64,000 nt of DNA. Origin: Mycobacterium sp. ACS4331 (GTDB lineage: Bacteria > Actinomycetota > Actinomycetes > Mycobacteriales > Mycobacteriaceae). A model generated the notes under the pieces. The model was given only the letters and a program-made list of their open reading frames with translations, was not told the origin of the DNA and did no database searches. Made by a program: the position numbers and the translations under genes. Positions 38,144 to 46,745 of this stretch are shown one piece after another. Every line of letters begins with the position of its first letter. Position 1 is the first letter of the stretch. The stretch spans positions 124,001 through 188,000 of the forward strand of contig NZ_LZHW01000013.1 of assembly GCF_001667265.1 (NCBI RefSeq), given 5' to 3'.

Positions 38144-41100
38144 TCAGTGGGTGGTGATGGGGCTGTCGAACAATCTCCGGGTGTGGTCGTGCAGCAGACG
38201 CAGTTCGGCGATCAGCGTCATGGCTTGGGCGATACCGAACCTCCCGTCGCGGTACAACAGGTTGGTGGTGGCGATGAACCTGTTGATGTGTGCGGTACGG
38301 GTTGCCGTCCACGACGACAGTGCCGAGTGGTCGTAGGCCGGTTCGAGCACGGCGGCGACCAGGGCGTGCCGTCGGTCGGCGAGCTCGTCGCGAATGGCGC
38401 ACCCCGCCATGGCATCCCACCAGTCTGCCGCCGAGGCCAGCGGATCAAATGCAGTGCACGCGCCCGTCAGGCCCAGGATCTCGTCGATTCGGAGATAGAC
38501 GTCGGCGACGTGGTTGACATCAGTTTCCAGTCGCAGCGCGGTGTCGACCAGGTCGACGGCCTCGTCCCGCAGCAACGTCCAGTCCGGTCGCCGCCGCAGG
38601 CTGTCGACAGCGGGCCGGTTCGTGGCGATCATGACGTCGATGTCGAACGCGTCGCCGTGCCTGCGCAGCAGCCGCGCCGCGATGTGCTCGACGAACAGTT
38701 GCACCGAGTGCATACGGGGTCGTCGGTCGGTGCCGTGCGGTTCGGGCTGTTGTGCTGCCGTCCACTCGGCGTCGATGTCGAAGAGTTCGCGGACCACCGC
38801 GTAGGCGGAGGCCACCGCTGGTGAGCGCACGCCCAGACGCTCCTCGAGCTGATAGATCAGTCCGGGACCGAGGTGATTGATCAGTGAGTCGGCGACCCGG
38901 GTGGCGATGATCTCCCGCTCCAGCGGGTGGGACCGGATGTCGCCGAGCGCACTTCGGATCGGGGCGGGGAAGTAGGTGGCCAGTTCACTTCTGAAGGTCG
39001 TCGCATCGGGAACAGGGGAGGCCAGCAGTTCCTCGCGGACCACGTTCTTGGAGTGCGCCAGCAGCACTGCGATCTCCGGGCGGGACAGCCCGCGTCCGGC
39101 CCGGACCCGGGCGGTCAGTTCCTCCGTGGTGGGCAGCACGTTGGCGTCACGGTCGATGCCGCTGTCCTGTTCCAGGATGGCGATCAGACGCTCGTGCCGG
39201 TTGATCAGCTGTGCTGCCTGCGACTCGGCCATGCTGATCGCCAGCAACTGGCCGTCGCACTGGCGCAGCACATGTTCGGCCACATCGGCGGTGGCGGAGG
39301 CGAGCACGTCGTTGCGGACCTCGGGCGCGAGTCGTCCGTCCTGCTGCGCGGCATCGATCGCGATCTTGATGTTCACCTCAAGGTCGCTGGTCGCCACCCC
39401 GGCGGCGTTGTCGATGAAGTCGGCGTTGATCCGGCCGCCTGCCATGGCGTATTCGATCCTGGCCCGTTGGGTCAGACCCAGGTTGCCACCTTCTCCGATG
39501 ACCCGGCAGCGGAGTTCACCGGCGTTGACCCGCACCGCATCGTTGGCCGGATCGGCGGCCTCGGCGTGTCCTTCGACCCCGGCCTTGACATAGGTGCCGA
39601 TTCCGCCGTTCCAGAGCAGGTCGACGTCGGCGCGGAGGATGGCTTTGATCAGTTGATCCGGCGTCACCGACGCCGTCGACAGCCCGAGCCGCTGTTGAGC
39701 CGCCGGCGCCAGGTCGATCTGTTTGGCCGATCGGCTCCACACCCCACCGCCCTCGGACAGGGCGCTCGAATCGTAGTCGGCCCAACTGGATCCGGCTGCC
39801 TGCGCCAGGGTTCGGCGGGCGGCGAAGCTGGTCTCCGGATCTGGGTCGGGGTCGACGAAGATGTGCCGGTGATCGAACGCGGCGACCAGGCGCAACTGCC
39901 GTGACAGCAGCATGCCGTTGCCGAACACGTCACCGGACATGTCGCCGATGCCGACCACGGTCACCGGGTCGGCGGCGACGTCGACACCCATGTCTTCGAA
40001 GTGCCGTCGTACCGACAGCCAGGCTCCGCGTGCGGTGATGCCCATCGCCTTGTGGTCGTATCCGGTCGACCCGCCGGAGGCGAAGGCATCGGCCAGCCAG
40101 TAACCGCGTTGGCAGGAAAGGGAATTGGCCAGATCGGAGAAACGCGCTGTGCCCTTGTCCGCCGCCACCACCAGATACGAGTCCTCGCCGTCGTAGGCGA
40201 TGGTCCGGGGCGCGCTGGTGTAACCCGAATCGGTTCGGTTGTCGACGAGGTCCAGCAGGCCGCTGACGAAGATCTCATAGGCCTGCGCCGGGGTGGTGTC
40301 CGCCGTGCGTCGGATGAACGCGCCTTTGGCGCCGGACGGCACGATCGGTGCGTTCTTGACCGTCTGGGTTTTCATCAGACCGAGAACTTCGGTGCGGTAG
40401 TCCTCGGTGCGATCGGAGAACCGGAGACCGCCCCGAGCCACGGTCGCCGAGCGCACGTGGATTCCCTCGACGGTGTTGGCGTCGACGAAGATCTCGCGCA
40501 GTGGCGTCACCGCCGATGTCGCGCCGAGTTTCCGCGAGTCGAATTTGAACGACGCATACGGCTTGGGTGTTCCATCTGAATTCTGTTGAAACCAGTTGGT
40601 GCGCAGCATGGCTGAGACGAACGATTCGAACGACCGCAGAATGCGGTCTTCGTCGAGGGTGTCGGCCTTCTCGATGTCCGCAGCGATCAGCTCGCGGTGT
40701 GTGTTGATCGATTCGGCTCGGTCGACAGTGTCCGGATCGAAGCGGGCATGCAGATAACCGACGAAGTGTCCGACGAAGTCGGGCCGTGACCGCAGGACGG
40801 TGGCGATGTAGGCGTGGGAGAAGTTCAGGCCGGTCTGACGTAGGAATCGACCGGCGGCACGGACGAGTACCACGTTGCGCCAGGAGATTCCGGCCGTGCA
40901 GATCAACGATGCGTATTCGTCGATCACGAAGTCGTATTCGGCCTGAGCCGAGAACGCATCCCGGAGTTTGTCGCAGGCCTGCGGGTGGAGATCATGCTCG
41001 ACGTCAAAGGTGAACCGGTGCAGCGACCCTCGCGTCAGATCCCGGCCATCGGCGATGTTGTCCTGTCGAAGCGTTCGCAGCCCCAGGTGTTCGAATGCCC

Positions 41101-41266
41101 GGCACACCTCACCCAGCGGTGGCTGCCCGTCGGGCCACCAGATGATGGCCTCCAGTTGTCCGGTGCTGTCCGGGTTCTCGATGAACATCTGGGGGTGGGG
41201 CACCGCCGCCACCGTGGCGAGCAGGCCGGTGATGGCCCCGGAGGTGTGAGTGGCTGCCGTTGACAT
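38144..41266 (-). CDS. gdh: NAD-specific glutamate dehydrogenase, compact 1040-residue form
   Basis: A 1040-residue member of the large NAD-glutamate dehydrogenase family, releasing ammonia and 2-oxoglutarate from glutamate. The catalytic core is visible as GIHVRSATVARGGLRFSDR near residue 275, KNAPIVPSGAKGAF near residue 310 and VVGIGDMSGDVFGNGMLLSRQL near residue 430. The best known actinobacterial enzyme of this family (M. tuberculosis Rv2476c) is about 1600 residues; this one lacks most of the long N-terminal ACT/regulatory region, fitting the shorter (115-kDa) class. GAGGAG RBS precedes ATG at 41266. It would regenerate 2-oxoglutarate for GabT and drain glutamate freed by the hydrolases. 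Confidence 0.9.
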   Translation of the reverse strand: MSTAATHTSGAITGLLATVAAVPHPQMFIENPDSTGQLEAIIWWPDGQPPLGEVCRAFEHLGLRTLRQDNIADGRDLTRGSLHRFTFDVEHDLHPQACDKLRDAFSAQAEYDFVIDEYASLICTAGISWRNVVLVRAAGRFLRQTGLNFSHAYIATVLRSRPDFVGHFVGYLHARFDPDTVDRAESINTHRELIAADIEKADTLDEDRILRSFESFVSAMLRTNWFQQNSDGTPKPYASFKFDSRKLGATSAVTPLREIFVDANTVEGIHVRSATVARGGLRFSDRTEDYRTEVLGLMKTQTVKNAPIVPSGAKGAFIRRTADTTPAQAYEIFVSGLLDLVDNRTDSGYTSAPRTIAYDGEDSYLVVAADKGTARFSDLANSLSCQRGYWLADAFASGGSTGYDHKAMGITARGAWLSVRRHFEDMGVDVAADPVTVVGIGDMSGDVFGNGMLLSRQLRLVAAFDHRHIFVDPDPDPETSFAARRTLAQAAGSSWADYDSSALSEGGGVWSRSAKQIDLAPAAQQRLGLSTASVTPDQLIKAILRADVDLLWNGGIGTYVKAGVEGHAEAADPANDAVRVNAGELRCRVIGEGGNLGLTQRARIEYAMAGGRINADFIDNAAGVATSDLEVNIKIAIDAAQQDGRLAPEVRNDVLASATADVAEHVLRQCDGQLLAISMAESQAAQLINRHERLIAILEQDSGIDRDANVLPTTEELTARVRAGRGLSRPEIAVLLAHSKNVVREELLASPVPDATTFRSELATYFPAPIRSALGDIRSHPLEREIIATRVADSLINHLGPGLIYQLEERLGVRSPAVASAYAVVRELFDIDAEWTAAQQPEPHGTDRRPRMHSVQLFVEHIAARLLRRHGDAFDIDVMIATNRPAVDSLRRRPDWTLLRDEAVDLVDTALRLETDVNHVADVYLRIDEILGLTGACTAFDPLASAADWWDAMAGCAIRDELADRRHALVAAVLEPAYDHSALSSWTATRTAHINRFIATTNLLYRDGRFGIAQAMTLIAELRLLHDHTRRLFDSPITTH

Positions 41267-41375
41267 GTCCTGATCTCCTCATGACGGATCGACGCATGTC
41301 GGCGGCAGCCGTCACGCGTAGCGGAACGTTGTGGTGAACTGCTCCGAGTTGTGTTTCAGCGGTAGGTGTGTCGGG

Positions 41376-42089
41376 TCAGACGCGGTGTACGCGCCAGTTG
41401 ACCCCGGGTCCGCCGATGTGGACGTCGTTCGCAGTCGATGCGCGCATGCGTTCGCCGGGGGAGTAGTCCGGTGAACTCGAGATGACCACCCGGTCAGCCG
41501 AATTGACCACCACGACCTCGCAGTCCAGCACCGAGAGGTCGGCGATGACCTGGCCCTCGAAGCTGGACACCGTGACGTCGGCTCCGGATATGCCGAGGAA
41601 CCTGCCGTCGTGGACCGCCGGTACCGCGAACGTCAACACATAGAGGTCCGAGCCGGACAGATCGACGTACGGGCCCCGGATGCACTCCATCCCCTGTGCT
41701 GCTCCGACGAACCAGGACATGGTGGTGTAGTCGTAGGGCTCCTCCCGGAACCCGGTCTTCACATCCAGGAACTCGAACCGGCCGTCGCCCAGCGGGCGCC
41801 ACCATTCCTGGTAGCGGTCGACACCCCGCAGCACCGACGGGTCCACCACCAGACCGGTGCCGTCGAAGTGTGGGTGGGCGGCCAACCGACGTTCGATCGA
41901 CGGTCGCAGACCCGCCAACTGCACGGGGTCGACGGTTCCGTCCTCGGCCACTTCTGAGTACAGCGCAGCGGCTTCGGCGGCTCCCTGTCGGAGCGCGCTG
42001 AAGATGTCCTCGACCACCCCGGCCACGTGTGCGGCCGCCTGGGTCAGCTGGACGTCCAGGTTTCCGCACTCATTTTGTCCTCCGAGCAT
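41376..42089 (-). CDS. Stand-alone Cache-domain protein, soluble
   Basis: A 237-residue protein consisting essentially of one Cache/PDC-type sensor domain: helical N-terminus (VQLTQAAAHVAGVVEDIFSALRQGA), then DVKTGFREEPYDYTTMSWFVGAAQG and the GISGADVTVSSFEGQVIADL segment typical of dCache folds. There is no transmembrane segment, signal peptide or output domain, unlike chemoreceptors and kinases where Cache domains are usually found. ATG at 42089 overlaps the 3' end of the GntR gene by 20 nt; GTG at 42104 is an alternative. Probably a cytosolic ligand-binding partner of the regulator, by position. Confidence 0.8.
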   Translation of the reverse strand: MLGGQNECGNLDVQLTQAAAHVAGVVEDIFSALRQGAAEAAALYSEVAEDGTVDPVQLAGLRPSIERRLAAHPHFDGTGLVVDPSVLRGVDRYQEWWRPLGDGRFEFLDVKTGFREEPYDYTTMSWFVGAAQGMECIRGPYVDLSGSDLYVLTFAVPAVHDGRFLGISGADVTVSSFEGQVIADLSVLDCEVVVVNSADRVVISSSPDYSPGERMRASTANDVHIGGPGVNWRVHRV

Positions 42090-42858
42090 TACGCCGCTTG
42101 TCACCGGCCACTGCCCGCAACTGCAGTTGACGTATCCGGCGGGTACCCGCCTGGGCATGTGCCCTGGCCAGCCGGGCGGCGAGTTCGCTGTCCTCGGCTT
42201 CGATGGCTGCCACGATCTGGGCGTGGGCGTGCTGCACCGCGTCCTGGTCCAATTCGTCATCCGGGTGCGGCAACCACATCACATCGGCTGTCTCACCGAG
42301 GATCCTGATCTCGCTGCGGGTGAGCCGCTCGGACTGTGAGGCGACCGCCAGTGCCAGGTGGAAACGACTGTCTGCCTGGTATCTGGCTGCCGGCGTGGTG
42401 GCGGCCGGCAGCAGTTCCATCACGGCATGCAGTCGTTCCACATCCTCCTCGGTGGCACGTTCGGCTGCGACGAAGGCGATGGCGGCTTCGATCGCCATCT
42501 GTTCGTCTCCGAGATCGCGCCATTCGGTGGAGCTCAGGCCCCGCAGCCGTTCATGGAGCACCTCCGTCGGGGTACCCCTGTCGGCACGGATGAAGGATCC
42601 ACCGTTGCGGCCCCGACGGGTCTCGATCAGTCCCTGATTCCGCAGGTTCATCAGCGCTTCTCGCAGCGTGACGGTCGAAACGCTCAGCTGGGCGGCGAGT
42701 TCGGTCTCCGAGGGCAGCTGCTCACCGTCGCTGAGCAGTCCCAGGTGAACGGCCGAAGCGATGCGCTGGCTGACCTCTTCGACGCGCCCGCTGTCCGACA
42801 GAGGTGAGAACACCGTCCGTCGGGTCAGCTGGTGCTGTGAATCAACGTTGGCGGTCAC
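42070..42858 (-). CDS. GntR-family (FadR/FCD) transcriptional regulator
   Basis: A 262-residue regulator: N-terminal winged helix with DGEQLPSETELAAQLSVSTVTLREALMNLRNQGLIETRRGRNGGSFI (positions about 42-87, quoted in parts: LPSETELAAQLSVS, TLREALMNLRNQGL), and a C-terminal FCD helical domain with metal-binding-type His residues (DSRFHLALAVAS, HAHAQIVAAIE). GntR regulators of this type control the Pip pyrrolidine/piperidine system of M. smegmatis (PipR). It most likely represses the cluster promoters and is relieved by an amine, amino acid or aldehyde ligand. It is 57 nt after gabT and overlaps the Cache gene. Confidence 0.9.
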   Translation of the reverse strand: MTANVDSQHQLTRRTVFSPLSDSGRVEEVSQRIASAVHLGLLSDGEQLPSETELAAQLSVSTVTLREALMNLRNQGLIETRRGRNGGSFIRADRGTPTEVLHERLRGLSSTEWRDLGDEQMAIEAAIAFVAAERATEEDVERLHAVMELLPAATTPAARYQADSRFHLALAVASQSERLTRSEIRILGETADVMWLPHPDDELDQDAVQHAHAQIVAAIEAEDSELAARLARAHAQAGTRRIRQLQLRAVAGDKRRNARRTK

Positions 42859-42915
42859 TGTCGTCTCGTGTGTCGGGGTGCACGGCTTCGTGTCGGGTGG
42901 CGGCGGAGTTCGATG

Positions 42916-44274
42916 CTACCGGGGGGCCTCGGCTCCGGCTGTCAAAGCCGAACTGACCGCGGTGACCGCCTCCTCCAGAATGTCGAGGCCCTCGTCGAGT
43001 TGGGCGTCGGTGATGATCAGCGGGGGCAGCAGCCGGATGACATTGCCATAGGTGCCTGCTGCCAGGGCCAGGACGCCGTTGCGGTGGCAGTGGCCGGTCA
43101 CGTCGGCACAGGCCTGGGCGTTGGGCGTGGTGGTGCCGGGGATGACGAACTCGAGGCCGCGCATGGCGCCGCGCCCGCGGACATCACCGATGATGGGGTG
43201 GCGGTCGCGCAGGGCATTGAGCCGAACCTCGATGCGTTGCCCGATCTGGCGGGACCGGTTGACCAGGTCCTGTTGCTCCAGAGTCGCGATGGTGCCCAGC
43301 GCGGCCGCACAGGCGATCGGGTTGCCGCTGTAGGTGCCGCCGAGGCCACCCTTGTGCACGCTGTCGAGGATCTCGGCGCGCCCGGTGATGGCCGACAGCG
43401 GCAGCCCGCCGGCGATGCCCTTGGCGGTGACGACGATGTCGGGCACCACCCCCTCGTGTTCGATCGCGAACATGTATCCGGACCGGCCGAATCCGCTCTG
43501 GATCTCGTCGGCGATGAAGAGGGCGCCCGCGTCACGGGCCCACTCGGACAATGCCGGCAGGAAGCCCTCGGCCGGCACGATGAAACCGCCCTCGCCCTGG
43601 ATGGGTTCGATGACGATCGCGGCCACGGCGTCCCGGCCGACCTGCTTCTCGATGATGTCGATCGCCCGCGCTGCGGCCTCCGCGCCGGTCAATCCGTCGC
43701 GGAACGGGTAGGACATCGGGGCCCGGTAGATCTCGTTGGCGAACGGTCCGAAGCCCTGTTTGTTGGGCACGGCCTTGGCCGTCATCGCCATCGTCAGATT
43801 GGTACGCCCGTGGAAGGAGTGGTCGAACACCACGATGGCGCTGCGGCCGGTGACGGCCCGGGCCACCTTGACGGCATTCTCGACGGCTTCGGCGCCGGAG
43901 TTGAACAGGATCGAGCGCTTCTGGTGGTCACCCGGGGTGAGGCGGTTCAGGTTTTCGCACACTTCGACGTAGCCCTCGTAGGGGGCGAGCAGGAAGCAGG
44001 TGTGGGTGAACTCGGCGACCTGCCGCTGCACCCGTTCGACGACCGCCGGTGCGGTGTTGCCGACGTTGAGAACACCGATGCCCGAGCCGAAGTCGATGAA
44101 GGTGTTGCCGTCGACGTCTTCGAGGAGCGCGCCGTTGGCCCGCTGGATGTAGACCGGCAGAGTGGAGGCGATGCTGTCCGGGACCGCGGCGGTGCGCCGG
44201 GCGTGCAGCTCGAGTGACCTCGGACCGGGGAAGGAGGTCACCATACGGCGCTGGATGGTCTCGGTGGTGGTCAC
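42916..44274 (-). CDS. gabT: 4-aminobutyrate/omega-amino acid aminotransferase
   Basis: A 452-residue class III PLP aminotransferase. Landmarks: FNSGAEAVENAVKVAR near residue 125, FDHSFHGRTNLTMAMT, EPIQGEGGFIVPAEGF near residue 222, the Asp of FIADEIQSGFGRSG near residue 255 and the PLP-binding Lys in VTAKGIAGGLP near residue 286. It should convert GABA or 5-aminovalerate with 2-oxoglutarate into the semialdehyde and glutamate. GTG at 44274 has AAAGGA upstream. A hairpin separates it from the permease gene; the GntR gene follows by 57 nt. Confidence 0.94.
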   Translation of the reverse strand: MTTTETIQRRMVTSFPGPRSLELHARRTAAVPDSIASTLPVYIQRANGALLEDVDGNTFIDFGSGIGVLNVGNTAPAVVERVQRQVAEFTHTCFLLAPYEGYVEVCENLNRLTPGDHQKRSILFNSGAEAVENAVKVARAVTGRSAIVVFDHSFHGRTNLTMAMTAKAVPNKQGFGPFANEIYRAPMSYPFRDGLTGAEAAARAIDIIEKQVGRDAVAAIVIEPIQGEGGFIVPAEGFLPALSEWARDAGALFIADEIQSGFGRSGYMFAIEHEGVVPDIVVTAKGIAGGLPLSAITGRAEILDSVHKGGLGGTYSGNPIACAAALGTIATLEQQDLVNRSRQIGQRIEVRLNALRDRHPIIGDVRGRGAMRGLEFVIPGTTTPNAQACADVTGHCHRNGVLALAAGTYGNVIRLLPPLIITDAQLDEGLDILEEAVTAVSSALTAGAEAPR

Positions 44275-44307
44275 TGGGTGTCCTTTCGCAGAAAACGTTG
44301 AGGGGGT

Positions 44308-44338
44308 GGGGCCGCCGGCCGGGTGGGTCGGCGGCCCC
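44308..44338 (-). terminator. GC hairpin between permease and gabT (attenuator or partial terminator)
   Basis: Perfect 10-bp stem GGGGCCGCCG (44308-44317) and CGGCGGCCCC (44329-44338) with an 11-nt loop, in the 72-nt gap between the permease stop and the gabT start. In the minus-strand transcript it would lower gabT readthrough or protect the upstream mRNA end. Confidence 0.55.
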
Positions 44339-44346
44339 GGGTGGGG

Positions 44347-45849
44347 TTATCGGTTGGTCTTGTCGGCCCGCGGAATTGCGTCGGCAAACGGTGCATCACT
44401 CTTCTCCGCCCGACCGCTGATGAGCATGTAGATCGTGCCGGCGGCGATGACGGTGACCAGCATGACCGACACGATGTTGTTGTCGATCCACGGCACGTCC
44501 GGGGTTCGCGGCCAGACCATGTTGGTGATGGCGGCAACGCCCCAGACCAGGGCTGCGATGTTGACCGCCATGCCCCAGCGCCCGAGGGTGAACGGACCGG
44601 ACGGCTGCCAGCCTTTGAGCCGTGCTCGCAGTGCGGCCAGCACCACCATCTGGAATCCGAGATAGATGCCGGCGGTGGCGAAGGAGACGATCTTGGCCAG
44701 CGTGTCGGTGGAGATGAAGGTGATCATCAAGATGAGCGCGGGAACCAGACCGGCGATCGTCAGCGCCAGCAGCGGAACCCGGCGGGTGGGTGAAACCCGG
44801 CTAAGGGCGGCACTTCCGCTGATCATGCCGTCGCGGGCGTAGGAGAACAGCAGACGGCTGGCGGCCGCCTGCAGGCTCAGGGCACCCGAGATGAAGGAGA
44901 CCAGCACGATCAGCAGCACGATCTTGGAGCCGACGTCACCGAATGCCGCCTGCAGCACGGTGTTGATCGGATCGGTGTCCTCGCCGCGCATCACGGCGCC
45001 GAAGTCGGTCACCGCCAGGGTCAGGGCCATCGTGATGAAGATGGCGGCAGCGCCACCGACGTAGATGGTCATCCGCATGGTCTTGGGAATCCGCCGGCCC
45101 GGGTTCGGGACCTCTTCGGCGACGTCACCACACGCTTCGAATCCGTAGAACTGGTAGACACCGATCAGGCCTGCGGCCAGGAAGGCCCAGATGTAGGCAT
45201 CCGGAGCGCCGGCGCCGAACGAGTCGAAGAAGATCGAGAAGTCGTGGTTGCGTGCGGTCAGCAACAGCCACACGCCGACGGCGAGCGCGCCGAGGAGTTC
45301 GGCGGTGAAGCCGATCCGGGCGAACAGCGAGAGTGTCCTGGTGCCGAGGAAGTTGATGCCCGTGGAGATGGCCAGCAGGACCAGACCGACGACGACCGTG
45401 GAACCTGTGGTGTGTTCGATGCCGAACAGCGCACAGATGTAGGGGGCCGACCCGTAGGCCAGGGCGGCGATGGTCGCGAACAGCGCCATCATGTAGATCC
45501 AGCCGGTGATCCAGGCCCATCGTCGGCCCCAGAGTCGTCGGGCCCAGGGGTAGATACCGCCGGCCAGCGGGTACTGCGAGACGATCTCGCCGAACACCAG
45601 GGCAACCAGCAGCTGTCCGAGGCCCGCGATGACCAGTGCCCAGATCATCGGAGGTCCGCCGGCGGCCAACGCGATGCCGAAGGTCACGTAGATGCCGACG
45701 ACCGGGGACAGGTAGGTGAAGCCGAGGGCGAAGTTGGCCCACGGTCCCATGTCGCGTTTGAACTCGTTGTTGAATCCGAGACTGCGCAGCTGGGCGTCGT
45801 CGTCGTCGGTCATCGCATCCTGTCCTGGTGGATCTGCTGTTAGGGACAT
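44347..45849 (-). CDS. APC-family amino acid/GABA/choline-type permease
   Basis: A 500-residue transporter of the amino acid-choline transporter (ACT) branch of APC. It opens with a cytosolic acidic N-terminus then LGFNNEFKRDMGPWANFALGFTYLSPVVGIY, typical of GABA permease-type proteins, and has about 12 helices; GFEACGDVAEEVPNPGRR and FSYARDGMISG are conserved family loops. It probably imports the amine or amino acid that feeds the pathway. AGGAGA precedes ATG at 45849. It starts a new segment after the 152-nt gap 45850-46001 and is the first gene of a permease-gabT-GntR-Cache unit. Confidence 0.92.
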   Translation of the reverse strand: MSLTADPPGQDAMTDDDDAQLRSLGFNNEFKRDMGPWANFALGFTYLSPVVGIYVTFGIALAAGGPPMIWALVIAGLGQLLVALVFGEIVSQYPLAGGIYPWARRLWGRRWAWITGWIYMMALFATIAALAYGSAPYICALFGIEHTTGSTVVVGLVLLAISTGINFLGTRTLSLFARIGFTAELLGALAVGVWLLLTARNHDFSIFFDSFGAGAPDAYIWAFLAAGLIGVYQFYGFEACGDVAEEVPNPGRRIPKTMRMTIYVGGAAAIFITMALTLAVTDFGAVMRGEDTDPINTVLQAAFGDVGSKIVLLIVLVSFISGALSLQAAASRLLFSYARDGMISGSAALSRVSPTRRVPLLALTIAGLVPALILMITFISTDTLAKIVSFATAGIYLGFQMVVLAALRARLKGWQPSGPFTLGRWGMAVNIAALVWGVAAITNMVWPRTPDVPWIDNNIVSVMLVTVIAAGTIYMLISGRAEKSDAPFADAIPRADKTNR

Positions 45850-46001
45850 TCTGGATCTCCTGAGGAGTGAGGGAAGGGATGGGGGTCTGCTGTCGAGGCG
45901 TTCCGAGGGGTTCGGCCTACGTTAAACAGTAGAACTATGAGGTTAATTGTTTTATCTCGGTCGTGTGGCGTTTTTCGCTGATCTGCAATGCTTTTCGGCT
46001 C
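45850..46001 (-). promoter_or_regulatory. AT-rich promoter region upstream of the permease
   Basis: A 152-nt gap whose centre (45921-45956) is markedly AT-rich for this genome. It contains a loose inverted repeat TTAAACA (45922-45928) and TGTTTTA (45948-45954), matching in 6 of 7 positions. No full promoter hexamer pair is convincing. It probably holds the promoter of the permease-gabT-GntR unit and a regulator site. Confidence 0.45.
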
Positions 46002-46745
46002 TCAGGTGGATGAAGAAAGTGTTCTTCGTTGGTGTCGGCCTTCGAACGCAGCGGCTTCCGCCGACGCCATGTCCAGCGTCGCACTCGCACTCGCCTTGAT
46101 CAGCCGGGCGAGGGCGGGCGCCCGGCCGGCACGCTGGGCCAGTGCCACGGCACGCGCTTCCACTTCCGTGCCGGGCAGGGCGTCAGCCGCCCAGCCGCGA
46201 CGGGCGAAGTCGGCGCCGCTGACCGGGTCGTCGAGCACGGCCATCAGCGTGGCCGCCTCTCGCCCGCCGATCCGGTGCAGCATCTGCAGGTGGGCGCCTC
46301 CGGGGTGAATTCCGTTGGCCACGAACATGGAACGCAGATAGGCATCCTCGGCCACCACCCGCACGTCGGCGGCCAGTACGAGATTGAGCCCGGCACCCAC
46401 GGCCGCACCGCGCACCGCCGCGATGATCGGGACCCGGCTGTTGCGCATCACCTCGAACAGCTCATAGACGTTGGCAATGTCGGAAAGGGCCTGCGGTTCA
46501 CCATGTCCGACCGCACTCAACAGCTCGCGATGCGCGCCGGCGCAGAACGCATCGGCTGTTCCGGCCAGCACCAGCGCGCCGATCGTGGCGTCGTCATCGA
46601 CGCTGCGCAGAGCCGCCAGCAGGGCGCGGGCACTGTCCCCGGTGAGCGCGTTCTTTCGTTCCGGGGCCTGCATCCGTATCAGGGCCACGCCCGGTGCCGG
46701 ATGCTCGATCACCACTTCCGCCATGTCGGCTCCCTGCTCGCTCAT
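46002..46745 (-). CDS. Crotonase-fold protein lacking hydratase glutamates
   Basis: A 247-residue member of the enoyl-CoA hydratase/isomerase superfamily: APERKNALTGDSARAL near the start, oxyanion-type DAFCAGAHRELLSAV, and GAAVGAGLNLVLAADVRV. In canonical hydratases this last motif carries a catalytic Glu and the later PE-type motif a second; here they are Asn (GLNLVL) and Asn in VANGIHPGG. The protein therefore is probably not a normal hydratase; an isomerase, thioester hydrolase or decarboxylase function is possible. ATG at 46745 overlaps the aldehyde dehydrogenase stop (ATGA). Confidence 0.85.
   Translation of the reverse strand: MSEQGADMAEVVIEHPAPGVALIRMQAPERKNALTGDSARALLAALRSVDDDATIGALVLAGTADAFCAGAHRELLSAVGHGEPQALSDIANVYELFEVMRNSRVPIIAAVRGAAVGAGLNLVLAADVRVVAEDAYLRSMFVANGIHPGGAHLQMLHRIGGREAATLMAVLDDPVSGADFARRGWAADALPGTEVEARAVALAQRAGRAPALARLIKASASATLDMASAEAAAFEGRHQRRTLSSST

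Noticed and set aside
45922..45954. Copy of the fdx/pdxS operator upstream of the permease
   Set aside because: Only a loose TTAAACA/TGTTTTA pair is present; it does not match the ACTTTA-type half-sites well enough to call the same operator.
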